The notes below the pieces were generated by a model. That model ran no database searches and was not told the origin of the DNA. It worked only from the letters and a program-made list of their open reading frames with translations. Below are positions 18,365 through 26,796 of a stretch of DNA of 64,000 nucleotides, in pieces. The stretch is from positions 16,628 to 80,627 of the forward strand of contig NZ_VNJI01000035.1 in the NCBI RefSeq assembly GCF_007786445.1, in the 5' to 3' direction. Made by a program: the position numbers and the translations under genes. Numbering within the stretch: the stretch's first letter is position 1; each line of letters opens with the position of its first letter. Source of the DNA: Paenibacillus cremeus. GTDB taxonomy: Bacteria > Bacillota > Bacilli > Paenibacillales > NBRC-103111.

Positions 18365-20386
18365 CTATTGATGATCTTCCCGGAATTGTCCGGGAGTCAC
18401 TCCGACGACCTTCTTAAATACGCGAATAAAGTTCTGCGTATGGAGGTATCCTACCTTCTCGGAAATTTCTGTCACCGGTGTGTCCGTTTCCCGCAGCATT
18501 TCCTTTGCCTTCTCCATACGGACCTGGGTGACGTAGTCGCTGAACGAGATTCGCTTAAATTTTTTAAACAGCTTGCTTAGGTGAGTTCGACTGATACCGA
18601 AGTCCCGGGCGCATTGATCCTGGGAGAGGTCAACATCGTAATGATCGTGGATATAGGCAATGACTCTGTCAATGGTTTGCTCGTGTTGCTCCAGTTCCAC
18701 TTTAAACGGGCCGCTTGTTTCTACAAAGGGGTTGTCCGAGCCCGTCAGCCGTTCGGTTTTAGCCGTCATTGAGGAGTATAGAGCGGATACGGCTTGGCGA
18801 TAAACCTGTGAAAGTTCGCTGATTTGAAGAGTAGGGCTTCCCAAACCGGCTGTCACCGGAAGCCGCAAATATTCGGAGAGGAAGATGCTGGCCTGATCTA
18901 CGAATTCTTTTATCGATGCATTCCATGCTGCTGGGTCGATTGTCTTCGTACTGGCTTCCGCGTCAATTCGATCCCATAGAAGTACGGCCAGCCGGTCATT
19001 CAGCATGTTTACTGAAATGCCTTGGAAGTAGCGTTCATTGACATGAACCAGATCGTCAATAATATTTTTCATTGCAAAAATGATGAGATCCCTGTCCTGA
19101 TCGGAAAATTTCCCTTCAGCGGACAGACTCCAATCGTAACCTACAATAAAAATGGTAAAAAGCGCCTCCTGCGGGAGACCGTACCGCTGAAACAGACTCT
19201 CCAGCTCGCTTTGCGTATAATGCATGTATTGCCCCTGAAGCGTCTGCATCACGAACGATTCCTGAATCATCGGGAGCTGCCGGAAAATTTGATGCTGAAG
19301 CTTCTTCGTTTCATCCTCCAGTGCCAGCCAGCGTTGTTTGACATATCCGAATTCATCTTCGTCCGCAGCATGAATCTCAGAGTCTCTTCGAATAAAAGAC
19401 ATCAGATTGGCAACCGGCCGGTAAACCCAGCGTGTTCCTACGAAAGTAAAGACAAGGGCGAATAGCAGCACAATTGCCAGCACGACAACTGTAATGACAC
19501 CGATGCCTATGGATTTGGAATTCAATTCCCTTGAAGGGATCATATCGATATATTGCCAGCCGGTATAAGCCGAGGTCAGACTTGTTACCAAATATTGTTT
19601 GCCGTTCCACATGTAGTTCAGCTTGTGGGTGTCTCCGTTATTAGCCTTGGTCAGCTCAAGCAGCTCCTTAGGAAATTCGGATACGGAAGAATAGGCCACT
19701 GACTTCCCATCTTGATCAATGATTGCAGTCATCTGTCCCGGGTAAACGGTAGAACGCTTGAGCGCATTTTGAAACAGTTTCTCATCGATGCGGACCAGGA
19801 TCAATCCGATCGGGTTAAGCGCTTGCAAGGGCGCCTTGCAAATAAACGTGATTCCTTTCGCCGTATCGTTCTCGCGGACATGGTAAACCGTGTTTTGCCA
19901 TTCAAAGGCTTTGTCGAGCCCGATTGAAGTGTTCAGCTTGTTGCGATCGTAGATGGGAGTTATTTTAAATAACCCGGAGGAGGAGGACAACAAATAGTTG
20001 TCTTTCACATACAATGAGACGTCCATGATGAGGTTATGATTGGATTGAAAGGTGGAGAAAAACTGGTAAACCTGCATGTTGAATTCGAGCTCTTTATCTT
20101 TGACATGCTGTAGTGCCTCGTTGCTGAAGAGGGGGTGGAACAGCATCTGCAAGGTACTCTCCTGAATATTTTGCAGCTCACGATCAATATTGGAAGAAGT
20201 GTTCTCCAACAGCTGCATATGAGCGCGGTTAACTTCATCCTGTAGGGTGGACGCGGAGAACAAGTAACTGCTGATACCTACGGCGAGTGTTGGTACGGCA
20301 GCGACAACCAGGGTAAGAAGCATCATTCGGCTGCGCAGATTCAGGCTTGTTCCGATCAGCTTTTTAATGTTTAAGCCTCGCAACAC
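18365..20386 (-). CDS. Membrane-bound AraC family transcriptional regulator (YesS-like), locus 1
   Basis: One-component regulator of 673 aa. A membrane helix near residues 20-40 (MMLLTLVVAAVPTLAVGISS) and a second near 295-320 flank an extracellular Cache-type sensor region of about 250 residues. Then comes a cytoplasmic region and a C-terminal AraC domain with two helix-turn-helices (DLSQDQCARDFGISRTHLSKLF and VTEISEKVGYLHTQNFIRVFK). The GTG start is close to GGGGAG. It lies upstream of the locus 1 transport operon on the same strand and most likely activates it when sugar is sensed outside. A TTG three bases downstream is an alternative start. Confidence 0.87.
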   Translation of the reverse strand: MLRGLNIKKLIGTSLNLRSRMMLLTLVVAAVPTLAVGISSYLFSASTLQDEVNRAHMQLLENTSSNIDRELQNIQESTLQMLFHPLFSNEALQHVKDKELEFNMQVYQFFSTFQSNHNLIMDVSLYVKDNYLLSSSSGLFKITPIYDRNKLNTSIGLDKAFEWQNTVYHVRENDTAKGITFICKAPLQALNPIGLILVRIDEKLFQNALKRSTVYPGQMTAIIDQDGKSVAYSSVSEFPKELLELTKANNGDTHKLNYMWNGKQYLVTSLTSAYTGWQYIDMIPSRELNSKSIGIGVITVVVLAIVLLFALVFTFVGTRWVYRPVANLMSFIRRDSEIHAADEDEFGYVKQRWLALEDETKKLQHQIFRQLPMIQESFVMQTLQGQYMHYTQSELESLFQRYGLPQEALFTIFIVGYDWSLSAEGKFSDQDRDLIIFAMKNIIDDLVHVNERYFQGISVNMLNDRLAVLLWDRIDAEASTKTIDPAAWNASIKEFVDQASIFLSEYLRLPVTAGLGSPTLQISELSQVYRQAVSALYSSMTAKTERLTGSDNPFVETSGPFKVELEQHEQTIDRVIAYIHDHYDVDLSQDQCARDFGISRTHLSKLFKKFKRISFSDYVTQVRMEKAKEMLRETDTPVTEISEKVGYLHTQNFIRVFKKVVGVTPGQFREDHQ

Positions 20387-20465
20387 CCACTCCCCCTAAT
20401 TAAAAGGTATACGTACAAATACAATTCAATCAATTTTATCATATAATTCCATTGTTTTCTATTAG

Positions 20466-20486
20466 TTAGTTTACTATACAAACTAA
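20466..20486. promoter_or_regulatory. Palindrome between divergent AraC-type regulator genes
   Basis: TTAGTTT and AAACTAA form a perfect 7-bp inverted repeat around ACTATAC, centrally placed in the 193-base divergent intergenic region. It may be an operator or a promoter-proximal structure. No factor can be assigned. Confidence 0.35.
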
Positions 20487-20579
20487 GTTTTTCTTGTTAC
20501 GATAAATGTGAAAAATAGTTACCAATATACGGAAATGTTCTGCTTTCGATACTTATTTCCTAGACAAAGGATGATGTGA

Positions 20580-22778
20580 ATGAAAAAAAACACTTGGCTT
20601 CTTCACATGATGTTGTCTTATATTCCCGTCTTTCTTATCCTTTTTATCGTTGTATTCCTGGTTTTCTTCCAAAATCTTATTGTCCTGAAAAAACAAGATG
20701 CGGTTAGAGCAAATGAAATCTATGCAAAGCAAATCATGCAATCTATTGATCTTTCTTTAAAAAGCATCGACCATATGATCATTAACGAAATGCTTCACGG
20801 TAAATTGATCAATGAATTTTTTGATGAAAGCGATTACCGAAATATTTATTTGAATTACCAGGTTTCCAACCGGCTGCAGGAAATAAAACATGAATTTCCA
20901 AGCATCGATTCCATTAACCTCGTTCGATTTAAAGATAAAGTCGTATTTAATGGCAATATAACTTCCTTTCCCGATTTCGCCGATTATCCGTTCATTTCAC
21001 AAGAAAACGAAACCGCTTATTTTACAAAATGGACTAGTGTGAGGCGATACAAGGAATTTGCAAATCAAGAAACGAAACCGGTTATAAGTTTGATCTGCAA
21101 GGTTCCGGCTTATGCCGAAGAGAGAGGAAATATTATAGTTAACGTCAAGATTTCAGCCATTCAAGAGCTGCTTATGGATCTAAGAGGTTCCGAAATGACG
21201 GATATTAAATTGTTGGATCAAAATGGTGGAGTGATCTATGGTAAGAATGCCCCGTCCCAAAACGGGGAAGTATTGGCCTCTGTTACTTCCGAATATACAA
21301 ATTGGAAAATCAAAACCATTCTGGCCTCGGGTATTTTCACTTACGCCTCAGTGTTTAATTATTGGACGATATTCGGTTTCATGATGTTTCTTTTAGCTAT
21401 TGCTTACCTAATCTATATAACAAAGGAAAATTATAAACCGATTAAAAATATTGTTTCCAAAATAGATGATTATTCCTCTCAAGAACTAAAATCAATAGAA
21501 AAGGCGGCGTCGGATGAATTTAATTTTATCGAATCCGTCATAGACCAATTTATCGGACAATACAAAGATTTTGAAAAACAATCGGAGAAGAATCTGTATA
21601 TAAGAAAGAGGGATTTTTTCAACAGAGTGGTTTTTGGTGATCACCCGATGAATATCGACGAGTGCACGGCTGAAATGCGCCAATTAAATATTCCAAACGA
21701 TTTGCATGAGCGCTCGGTAGTGATTCTTGAAATAGACAAGGTTGGAGAAATATTCGAAACTTATTCGCAGCGCGATCAAGGCTTATTTAGATTTATTTTA
21801 GCCAACGTCGTGTCTGAAATTATGACCAATCATTCTGTATGGAGCTGGACAGAGTGGACCGGCAGATATCAATTAAGCGCCATTATCCAGTACCAGGATC
21901 CGACTTTAAATATCGTAGAAATTTGTAAAATTATTAATGCTTGGGTTGAATCCAATTTGAAGTTTACGATGACCATCGGCGTCGGCGACTCGGTTGATCA
22001 AATCACGAACATTTCCGATTCTTACAGAAAAGCGCTCCAATCTTTAAAGTATAAACCTGCGCTAGGAAACAATAACGTCATACCATACACCGATATTCAA
22101 AACTATTCCCTTAAAAACAGTTCCGAATATCTTAAATTGATCAATGAGCTGATTGACTTGTTCCGAATTAACTCTCCGAACTGGGAGAAGGTTTACGACG
22201 AATTATTTCAGAAAATCAAACGCGATTATTTATCCAAAGACGAGATTTCTATCCTGTTGAATTACTTCATTTATTATTTGGACCTTAAGATTTCGGAGCT
22301 TCCCAAGGAATATTATCAGGTGCTTACCGGCGATATTTTACCCGAAATGAGATCGGCGATAAATCATTGTGAAACAACGGAGGAGTATCGTGATGAAATC
22401 ATTGATCTGTTAAACAGCTACATCAATCACATCAATCCGCTACGTGAAAGTAAAAGCAACCATAAATTGATGAAAAGAGTTAAAGAATATATTGAAGAGC
22501 AATATGCGAATCCCAATTTATCGCTGGATTTATTGGAAGAACAATTTAACGTAAATGCCAAATATATAAGCTTGCTTTTCAAACAGGAGTTTGGCGGAAA
22601 CTTTCTTGATTTCTTGAACAACATCAGGGTGGAGCAGGCAAAAATAATGCTGAAATCTCCGAATGAACCGATCAATGAGATTGGACAAAGAATTGGTTTT
22701 AATAGCCCAGTTACGTTCAGAAGAACTTTTAAAAGGTTAACGGGAATGACACCTTCGGAGTATCGAAATGCCCTTTAA
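20580..22778 (+). CDS. Membrane-bound AraC family transcriptional regulator, locus 2
   Basis: Protein of 732 aa with the same plan as its divergent neighbour: membrane helix 1 at about residues 12-32 (IPVFLILFIVVFLVFF), an extracellular sensor region to about 255, helix 2 (YWTIFGFMMFLLAIAYLIYIT), a HAMP-like and middle region, and a C-terminal AraC domain (about 635-730) ending GMTPSEYRNAL. Sequence identity with the divergent regulator is low outside the DNA-binding part, so each probably senses its own ligand. Base use is more AT-rich than in locus 1. It is followed by a terminator and then by the locus 2 transport genes, its likely targets. Confidence 0.86.
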   Translation: MKKNTWLLHMMLSYIPVFLILFIVVFLVFFQNLIVLKKQDAVRANEIYAKQIMQSIDLSLKSIDHMIINEMLHGKLINEFFDESDYRNIYLNYQVSNRLQEIKHEFPSIDSINLVRFKDKVVFNGNITSFPDFADYPFISQENETAYFTKWTSVRRYKEFANQETKPVISLICKVPAYAEERGNIIVNVKISAIQELLMDLRGSEMTDIKLLDQNGGVIYGKNAPSQNGEVLASVTSEYTNWKIKTILASGIFTYASVFNYWTIFGFMMFLLAIAYLIYITKENYKPIKNIVSKIDDYSSQELKSIEKAASDEFNFIESVIDQFIGQYKDFEKQSEKNLYIRKRDFFNRVVFGDHPMNIDECTAEMRQLNIPNDLHERSVVILEIDKVGEIFETYSQRDQGLFRFILANVVSEIMTNHSVWSWTEWTGRYQLSAIIQYQDPTLNIVEICKIINAWVESNLKFTMTIGVGDSVDQITNISDSYRKALQSLKYKPALGNNNVIPYTDIQNYSLKNSSEYLKLINELIDLFRINSPNWEKVYDELFQKIKRDYLSKDEISILLNYFIYYLDLKISELPKEYYQVLTGDILPEMRSAINHCETTEEYRDEIIDLLNSYINHINPLRESKSNHKLMKRVKEYIEEQYANPNLSLDLLEEQFNVNAKYISLLFKQEFGGNFLDFLNNIRVEQAKIMLKSPNEPINEIGQRIGFNSPVTFRRTFKRLTGMTPSEYRNAL

Positions 22779-22783
22779 ATAAG

Positions 22784-22823
22784 CCGTGTGCGGATGAAGC
22801 CATTTCACTGCGCGCGGTTTTTT
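22784..22823 (+). terminator. Terminator after the locus 2 AraC regulator gene
   Basis: CCGTGTGC pairs with GCGCGCGG (two G-T pairs) around an 18-base loop and is followed by six T. Confidence 0.7.
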
Positions 22824-22928
22824 CGTTTGACGGCAGGGTCTGATGAATTTTGTTCGGTTTAGAAAATTGAATCATTAAATACATTGGCAATATTTTTTGG
22901 ACTTCATTGCAGTCAGGAAATGTGATCG

Positions 22929-22957
22929 TTGCTTGATTCGATTGCTTTATATATGAT
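22929..22957 (+). promoter_or_regulatory. Candidate sigma-A promoter of the locus 2 transport operon
   Basis: TTGCTT and TATGAT with a 17-base spacer lie about 60 bases before the start of the first permease gene. The -35 box is imperfect, which would suit an activator-dependent promoter. Confidence 0.5.
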
Positions 22958-23015
22958 TTGAATCAGCTTTAGGGAACGCGAACGCGACTATACTTTGAAA
23001 GGAGAATTAAGTTCA

Positions 23016-23975
23016 ATGTCAACCATGCCGCTTAGCAAAGAAGGCGCAAAAATTAATTCGCAGCCCTATTCCGGAAACTACTCCCAAAAAATAAAAAGGC
23101 ATTGGAGAATGTATATTCTCATCTTATTACCGCTGGCATATCTGATTATTTTCAAGTACATCCCGATGTATGGCGCGCAGATCGCCTTCCGGGATTACAA
23201 CGTCATGCAGGGCTTTTCGGGCAGTGAATGGGTAGGGATGAAACATTTTAACGATTTTATCAGCTCGCCCAACTTTTGGATGTTGTTAAAAAACACTTTG
23301 CTCCTCAGCATATTTCAATTATTTGTCGGCTTTCCTGCTCCAATCATCTTGGCCTTGGCATTAAATGAGATTAGGGCCGGCTTTTTTAAGAAATTTACGC
23401 AATTGGTTACCTTTGCTCCTTACTTTATTTCTACAGTTGTGATGGTATCGATGATTATGCTGTTTTTGACTCCTCGACTTGGTTTCGTCGACTTGATTGT
23501 AAAAGGATTAGGGCTCGAATCGATTAATTTTCTGGGGATCCCGGAATATTTCAAAAGCATTTATGTATTTTCCGATGTTTGGCAGCATGTTGGCTACGGT
23601 GCGGTTATCTATCTCGCGGCGCTCGCAGGGATAAACCCCGATTTGTATGAGGCGGCCAGAGTGGATGGAGCCTCCAGATTCCAAAAATTGCTTCACATTG
23701 ATATTCCGGGATTGCTTCCTGCGGCTATCATCATGCTGATTCTTAATGTAGGACAAATCATGAATGTAGGTTTTGAGAAAATATTTTTGATGCAAAACGC
23801 TTTGAATTTAAGCGCTTCCGAGGTGATTTCCACTTATGTTTACAAAGTGGGATTGATCGAGGCCAACTTTAGCTTCTCCGCTGCTGTCGGTTTGTTTAAC
23901 TCGATTATTAATCTTATTTTGCTGCTAATCGTAAATTTTATTGCGCGCCGCATTTCGGATACGAGTTTATTGTAA
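23016..23975 (+). CDS. Sugar ABC transporter permease (LplB-like), locus 2
   Basis: MalF-class permease of 319 aa. Helix 1 is YILILLPLAYLIIFKYIPMYG, the EAA loop is INPDLYEAARVDGASRFQKL followed by LHIDIPG, and the end is NFIARRISDTSLL. The ATG at 23016 is chosen because AAAGGAG stands 11 bases upstream; a TTG at 22995 in the same frame lies before that site. It is the first gene of permease-permease-binding protein-enzyme, a different order from loci 3 and 4. Confidence 0.9.
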   Translation: MSTMPLSKEGAKINSQPYSGNYSQKIKRHWRMYILILLPLAYLIIFKYIPMYGAQIAFRDYNVMQGFSGSEWVGMKHFNDFISSPNFWMLLKNTLLLSIFQLFVGFPAPIILALALNEIRAGFFKKFTQLVTFAPYFISTVVMVSMIMLFLTPRLGFVDLIVKGLGLESINFLGIPEYFKSIYVFSDVWQHVGYGAVIYLAALAGINPDLYEAARVDGASRFQKLLHIDIPGLLPAAIIMLILNVGQIMNVGFEKIFLMQNALNLSASEVISTYVYKVGLIEANFSFSAAVGLFNSIINLILLLIVNFIARRISDTSLL

Positions 23976-23993
23976 GAATAGGAGAGGAATTTC

Positions 23994-24893
23994 ATGAGCA
24001 GAGCGGGAGTCATCAAGGAATCTTTTAACGACCGGATATTTATGTTTATCATCTATGGTTTTTTAACCTTGCTGCTTATTACCGAAATATATCCTTTAAT
24101 TTATATCCTGAGTTCATCATTCAGTTCCTCTCAAGCGGTAGTCGAGGGAAGAGTGTGGTTGTTTCCCGTCCAGCCCAGTCTGGAAGGCTATAAAGCAATT
24201 TTCGCCAATCCTAACATTGTGTTGGGCTATAGGAACTCATTATTGTATACGTTTTCAGGTGTTTTGATCAGCGTAAGTTTAACGATCATGATTGCCTACC
24301 CGCTTTCACTAAAAACTTTTGTTGGCCGCAGGCTCATTACAATGCTGCTGGTCTTTACCATGCTGTTTAGCGGCGGGCTCATTCCCTTTTATTTAACCGT
24401 TAAAGCTGTTGGTATTCTGGATACCCCGTGGGCGATGCTGCTGCCGAATGCTTTCGCTGTCTGGCAGGTCATTATTGCCAGGACATTTTTTCAAATGAAC
24501 ATTCCGGCTGAGCTTTCGGAAGCAGCCGAACTGGATGGCTGCACGGATTTGGGCTTTTTAATCCGAGTTGTTATTCCTTTATCGAAGCCCATTATCGCCG
24601 TATTGGTTTTGATGTATGCGGTATCTTATTGGAACGCATATTTTGACGCATTGATCTTCTTAAAGTCCGCAAACCTCTTTCCTTTGCAAATTGTGTTAAG
24701 GAATATTCTGATCATGAATTCGATCGATGCATCCATGATGATGGACGCCAATGAACTTGCGGCAAGGCAAGGGCTAAAGGATCTATTGAAATATTCATTG
24801 ATTGTTATAGCGACTCTTCCTGTGCTTTCTATTTACCCTTTTGTGCAGAAGCATTTTGTCCAGGGCATTATGATCGGTTCGCTTAAAGGGTAG
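23994..24893 (+). CDS. Carbohydrate ABC transporter permease (YtcP-like), locus 2
   Basis: MalG-class permease of 299 aa with six helices. The EAA loop is NIPAELSEAAELDGCTDLGF with FLIRVVIPLS following, and the C-terminus YPFVQKHFVQGIMIGSLKG is the family end. AGGAGAGGAATTTC lies before the ATG, 18 bases behind the LplB-like stop. It forms the second half of the locus 2 membrane channel. There is again no ATPase gene. Confidence 0.9.
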   Translation: MSRAGVIKESFNDRIFMFIIYGFLTLLLITEIYPLIYILSSSFSSSQAVVEGRVWLFPVQPSLEGYKAIFANPNIVLGYRNSLLYTFSGVLISVSLTIMIAYPLSLKTFVGRRLITMLLVFTMLFSGGLIPFYLTVKAVGILDTPWAMLLPNAFAVWQVIIARTFFQMNIPAELSEAAELDGCTDLGFLIRVVIPLSKPIIAVLVLMYAVSYWNAYFDALIFLKSANLFPLQIVLRNILIMNSIDASMMMDANELAARQGLKDLLKYSLIVIATLPVLSIYPFVQKHFVQGIMIGSLKG

Positions 24894-24923
24894 TGTTTAT
24901 AAGAAAGTGTCACCCGAAAGGAG

Positions 24924-24995
24924 ATGGTGTTGTCGAACTGCTCTAGCTTGGAGAAACCGAAGGTGTTGGACCTGGAAAATTTATTTATTTACTAA
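24924..24995 (+). CDS. Possible 23-codon leader ORF before the locus 2 binding-protein gene
   Basis: ATG at 24924 (or TTG at 24930, six bases behind AAAGGAG) opens a frame that reads MVLSNCSSLEKPKVLDLENL followed by FIY, and ends with TAA at 24993. The stop overlaps the TAAGGAGG ribosome site of the binding-protein gene. This geometry would allow translational coupling. No similarity is recognised and such a short frame could be chance. Confidence 0.3.
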   Translation: MVLSNCSSLEKPKVLDLENLFIY

Positions 24996-25008
24996 GGAGG
25001 CGTCGTCC

Positions 25009-26682
25009 ATGTCGCAATTCAAAAAAATAGCAACGGGTACAGTAGGTATGACTTTAGCTGCTTCCATGCTTTTATCGGCTTGCACTAGCAATAAATCGAA
25101 TTCGCCCTCAGACAAACAATACGATCAGAAGGGCACAGCGAGCGGTCCGGTCACCCTCTCTATGTTTATGGTGCCGAGCGCTAAAATTGAAGATTTGTCT
25201 ACCAACGGATTTACAAAGCTGCTTGAGGAGAAGCTTAACGTTAAATTCAAATTCGAAGTCACTCCGGAAGCCGGTGCTAATGACAGAAAGCAATTATTGT
25301 TGGCTAGCGGCGATTATCCGGCAGTCCTGTTTCCTTCCACTTATGGCTCTTTAACACCAGTGGAGCAATTTAAATATGGCAAACAGGGCGTCTTAATTCC
25401 GCTGAACGATTTGATTGATAAATACGGAGATAACATTAAGAAAGCCATGCAGGTCAGACCTTCCCTGAAGCAAGAAATTACGACGCCGGACGGAAAAATT
25501 TACGCGCTTCCTTCCGTTAACGAATGTTTTCACTGTATGTATCCCGAAAAATTATGGATTAATGCTGAATGGCTGAAAAAATTAAACTTAAAAATGCCGA
25601 CTACCACGGATGAGCTTTACACTGTCCTAAAAGCGTTTAAGACCCAGGACCCTAACGGTAACGGCAAGCAAGATGAAGTTCCGCTTAGCGGGGCGGGCGG
25701 GGCAGGCACCGAAATGTACAAATACGACGTTACCGGCTTCCTTATGAACGCATTCATCTATAATAACAATATTGATTATTTCTATATGAAAAATGGCAAG
25801 GTAGGATTATCCGCCGCTCAGCCTGAGTGGAGAAAAGGCTTGGAATATATGAATAAGCTGTACAAAGAAGGCTTGATTGATCCGGCCAGCTTTACCCAAA
25901 ATCAGGATGCCTTATCGCAATTAGGAAACAAAGCCGGGGATAACATTTTGGGAAGTGTAACCACCCTTCACATCGGTGTTGCGGTCAGCAATAAGCCTGG
26001 CCAAACCAGACATAAAGAGTATGACACGGTTCCGCCAATCACGGGACCAGACGGGTATAAATCGGCAGGTTATTACGATTCCGTAGGTAACGGACAGTTC
26101 GCGATTACTAATAAGGCAACGGAAGAGCAAAAAATCGCGGCCATTAAACTGGCGAATTATCTGTATTCGGAAGAGGGATCCGTTGGCTCTGAATATGGAC
26201 CGGAAGGAACCTGGTGGAGAAAAGGCGAGCAGGGTGAAGTCGATGAGAAAGGCAGACCTGCGAGACGGTTCCTGAAACCCGAAGCTTTAGGTTATCAGAC
26301 TCAAAACGTCACCTGGGGGCAAATAGGACCTTTATTCCGCCCGCGCGATTTGCGCGAATCCTGGGCGGTTCCGCAAGATCCCAAAGCGGATAACGGGTAT
26401 GAACATCGCTTGTATTTAGAGACTAAAAAATACGAAGGAAACGAACCGAAGGAAAATTTCCCGTTAAATCTGTTTTATGATGATAAAGATTCCAGCGAAA
26501 TTGCACAGCTGAAGCCGCAAATCGTCAATTATGTCAGGACCAATATGGTTCAATTTATCTCAGGCAGCAAAAAACTCGACGATGCCGAATGGAACGCCTA
26601 TATCAAAGGTTTCGAGGGTCTAAAATTAAACCGCTATCTGGAGATCAACCAAAAAGCTTACGATTCGACCTACAAAAAATAA
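25009..26682 (+). CDS. Sugar ABC transporter substrate-binding lipoprotein (LplA-like), locus 2
   Basis: Lipoprotein of 557 aa with lipobox LSAC (C25). The family features are visible: LLLASGDYPAVLFPS, GVLIPLNDLIDKYGDN, a Cys-containing CFHCMYPEKLWINAEWLKKL, and the calcium-loop-like KTQDPNGNGKQDEVPLSG. TAAGGAGG lies 9 bases before the ATG; an upstream in-frame GTG at 24907 would add a tail that does not look like a signal peptide. It is the third gene of the locus. Relatives bind oligosaccharides; the ligand is unknown. Confidence 0.9.
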   Translation: MSQFKKIATGTVGMTLAASMLLSACTSNKSNSPSDKQYDQKGTASGPVTLSMFMVPSAKIEDLSTNGFTKLLEEKLNVKFKFEVTPEAGANDRKQLLLASGDYPAVLFPSTYGSLTPVEQFKYGKQGVLIPLNDLIDKYGDNIKKAMQVRPSLKQEITTPDGKIYALPSVNECFHCMYPEKLWINAEWLKKLNLKMPTTTDELYTVLKAFKTQDPNGNGKQDEVPLSGAGGAGTEMYKYDVTGFLMNAFIYNNNIDYFYMKNGKVGLSAAQPEWRKGLEYMNKLYKEGLIDPASFTQNQDALSQLGNKAGDNILGSVTTLHIGVAVSNKPGQTRHKEYDTVPPITGPDGYKSAGYYDSVGNGQFAITNKATEEQKIAAIKLANYLYSEEGSVGSEYGPEGTWWRKGEQGEVDEKGRPARRFLKPEALGYQTQNVTWGQIGPLFRPRDLRESWAVPQDPKADNGYEHRLYLETKKYEGNEPKENFPLNLFYDDKDSSEIAQLKPQIVNYVRTNMVQFISGSKKLDDAEWNAYIKGFEGLKLNRYLEINQKAYDSTYKK

Positions 26683-26760
26683 TAAATGTCCGTTTGCCTT
26701 AAAAAAGAGAAGGGGAACTTCATGCCGAAATAAGCATGAATCGTTAGCGAGTAATCATGA

Positions 26761-26777
26761 GTCCGCTCTTCGCGGAC
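26761..26777 (+). promoter_or_regulatory. Short hairpin just before the ribosome site of the locus 2 enzyme gene
   Basis: GTCCGC and GCGGAC form a perfect 6-bp stem around TCTTC, ending four bases before AAGGGG. It could tune access to the ribosome site. The 105-base gap also has AAGGGG followed by a three-codon frame (ATG CCG AAA TAA) near 26713-26733, possibly a vestige. Confidence 0.35.
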
Positions 26778-26796
26778 AAACAAGGGGATGAATGAA

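Noticed and set aside
22995..23015. TTG start for the locus 2 LplB-like permease
   Set aside because: The TTG precedes and overlaps the AAAGGAG site that serves the ATG at 23016.
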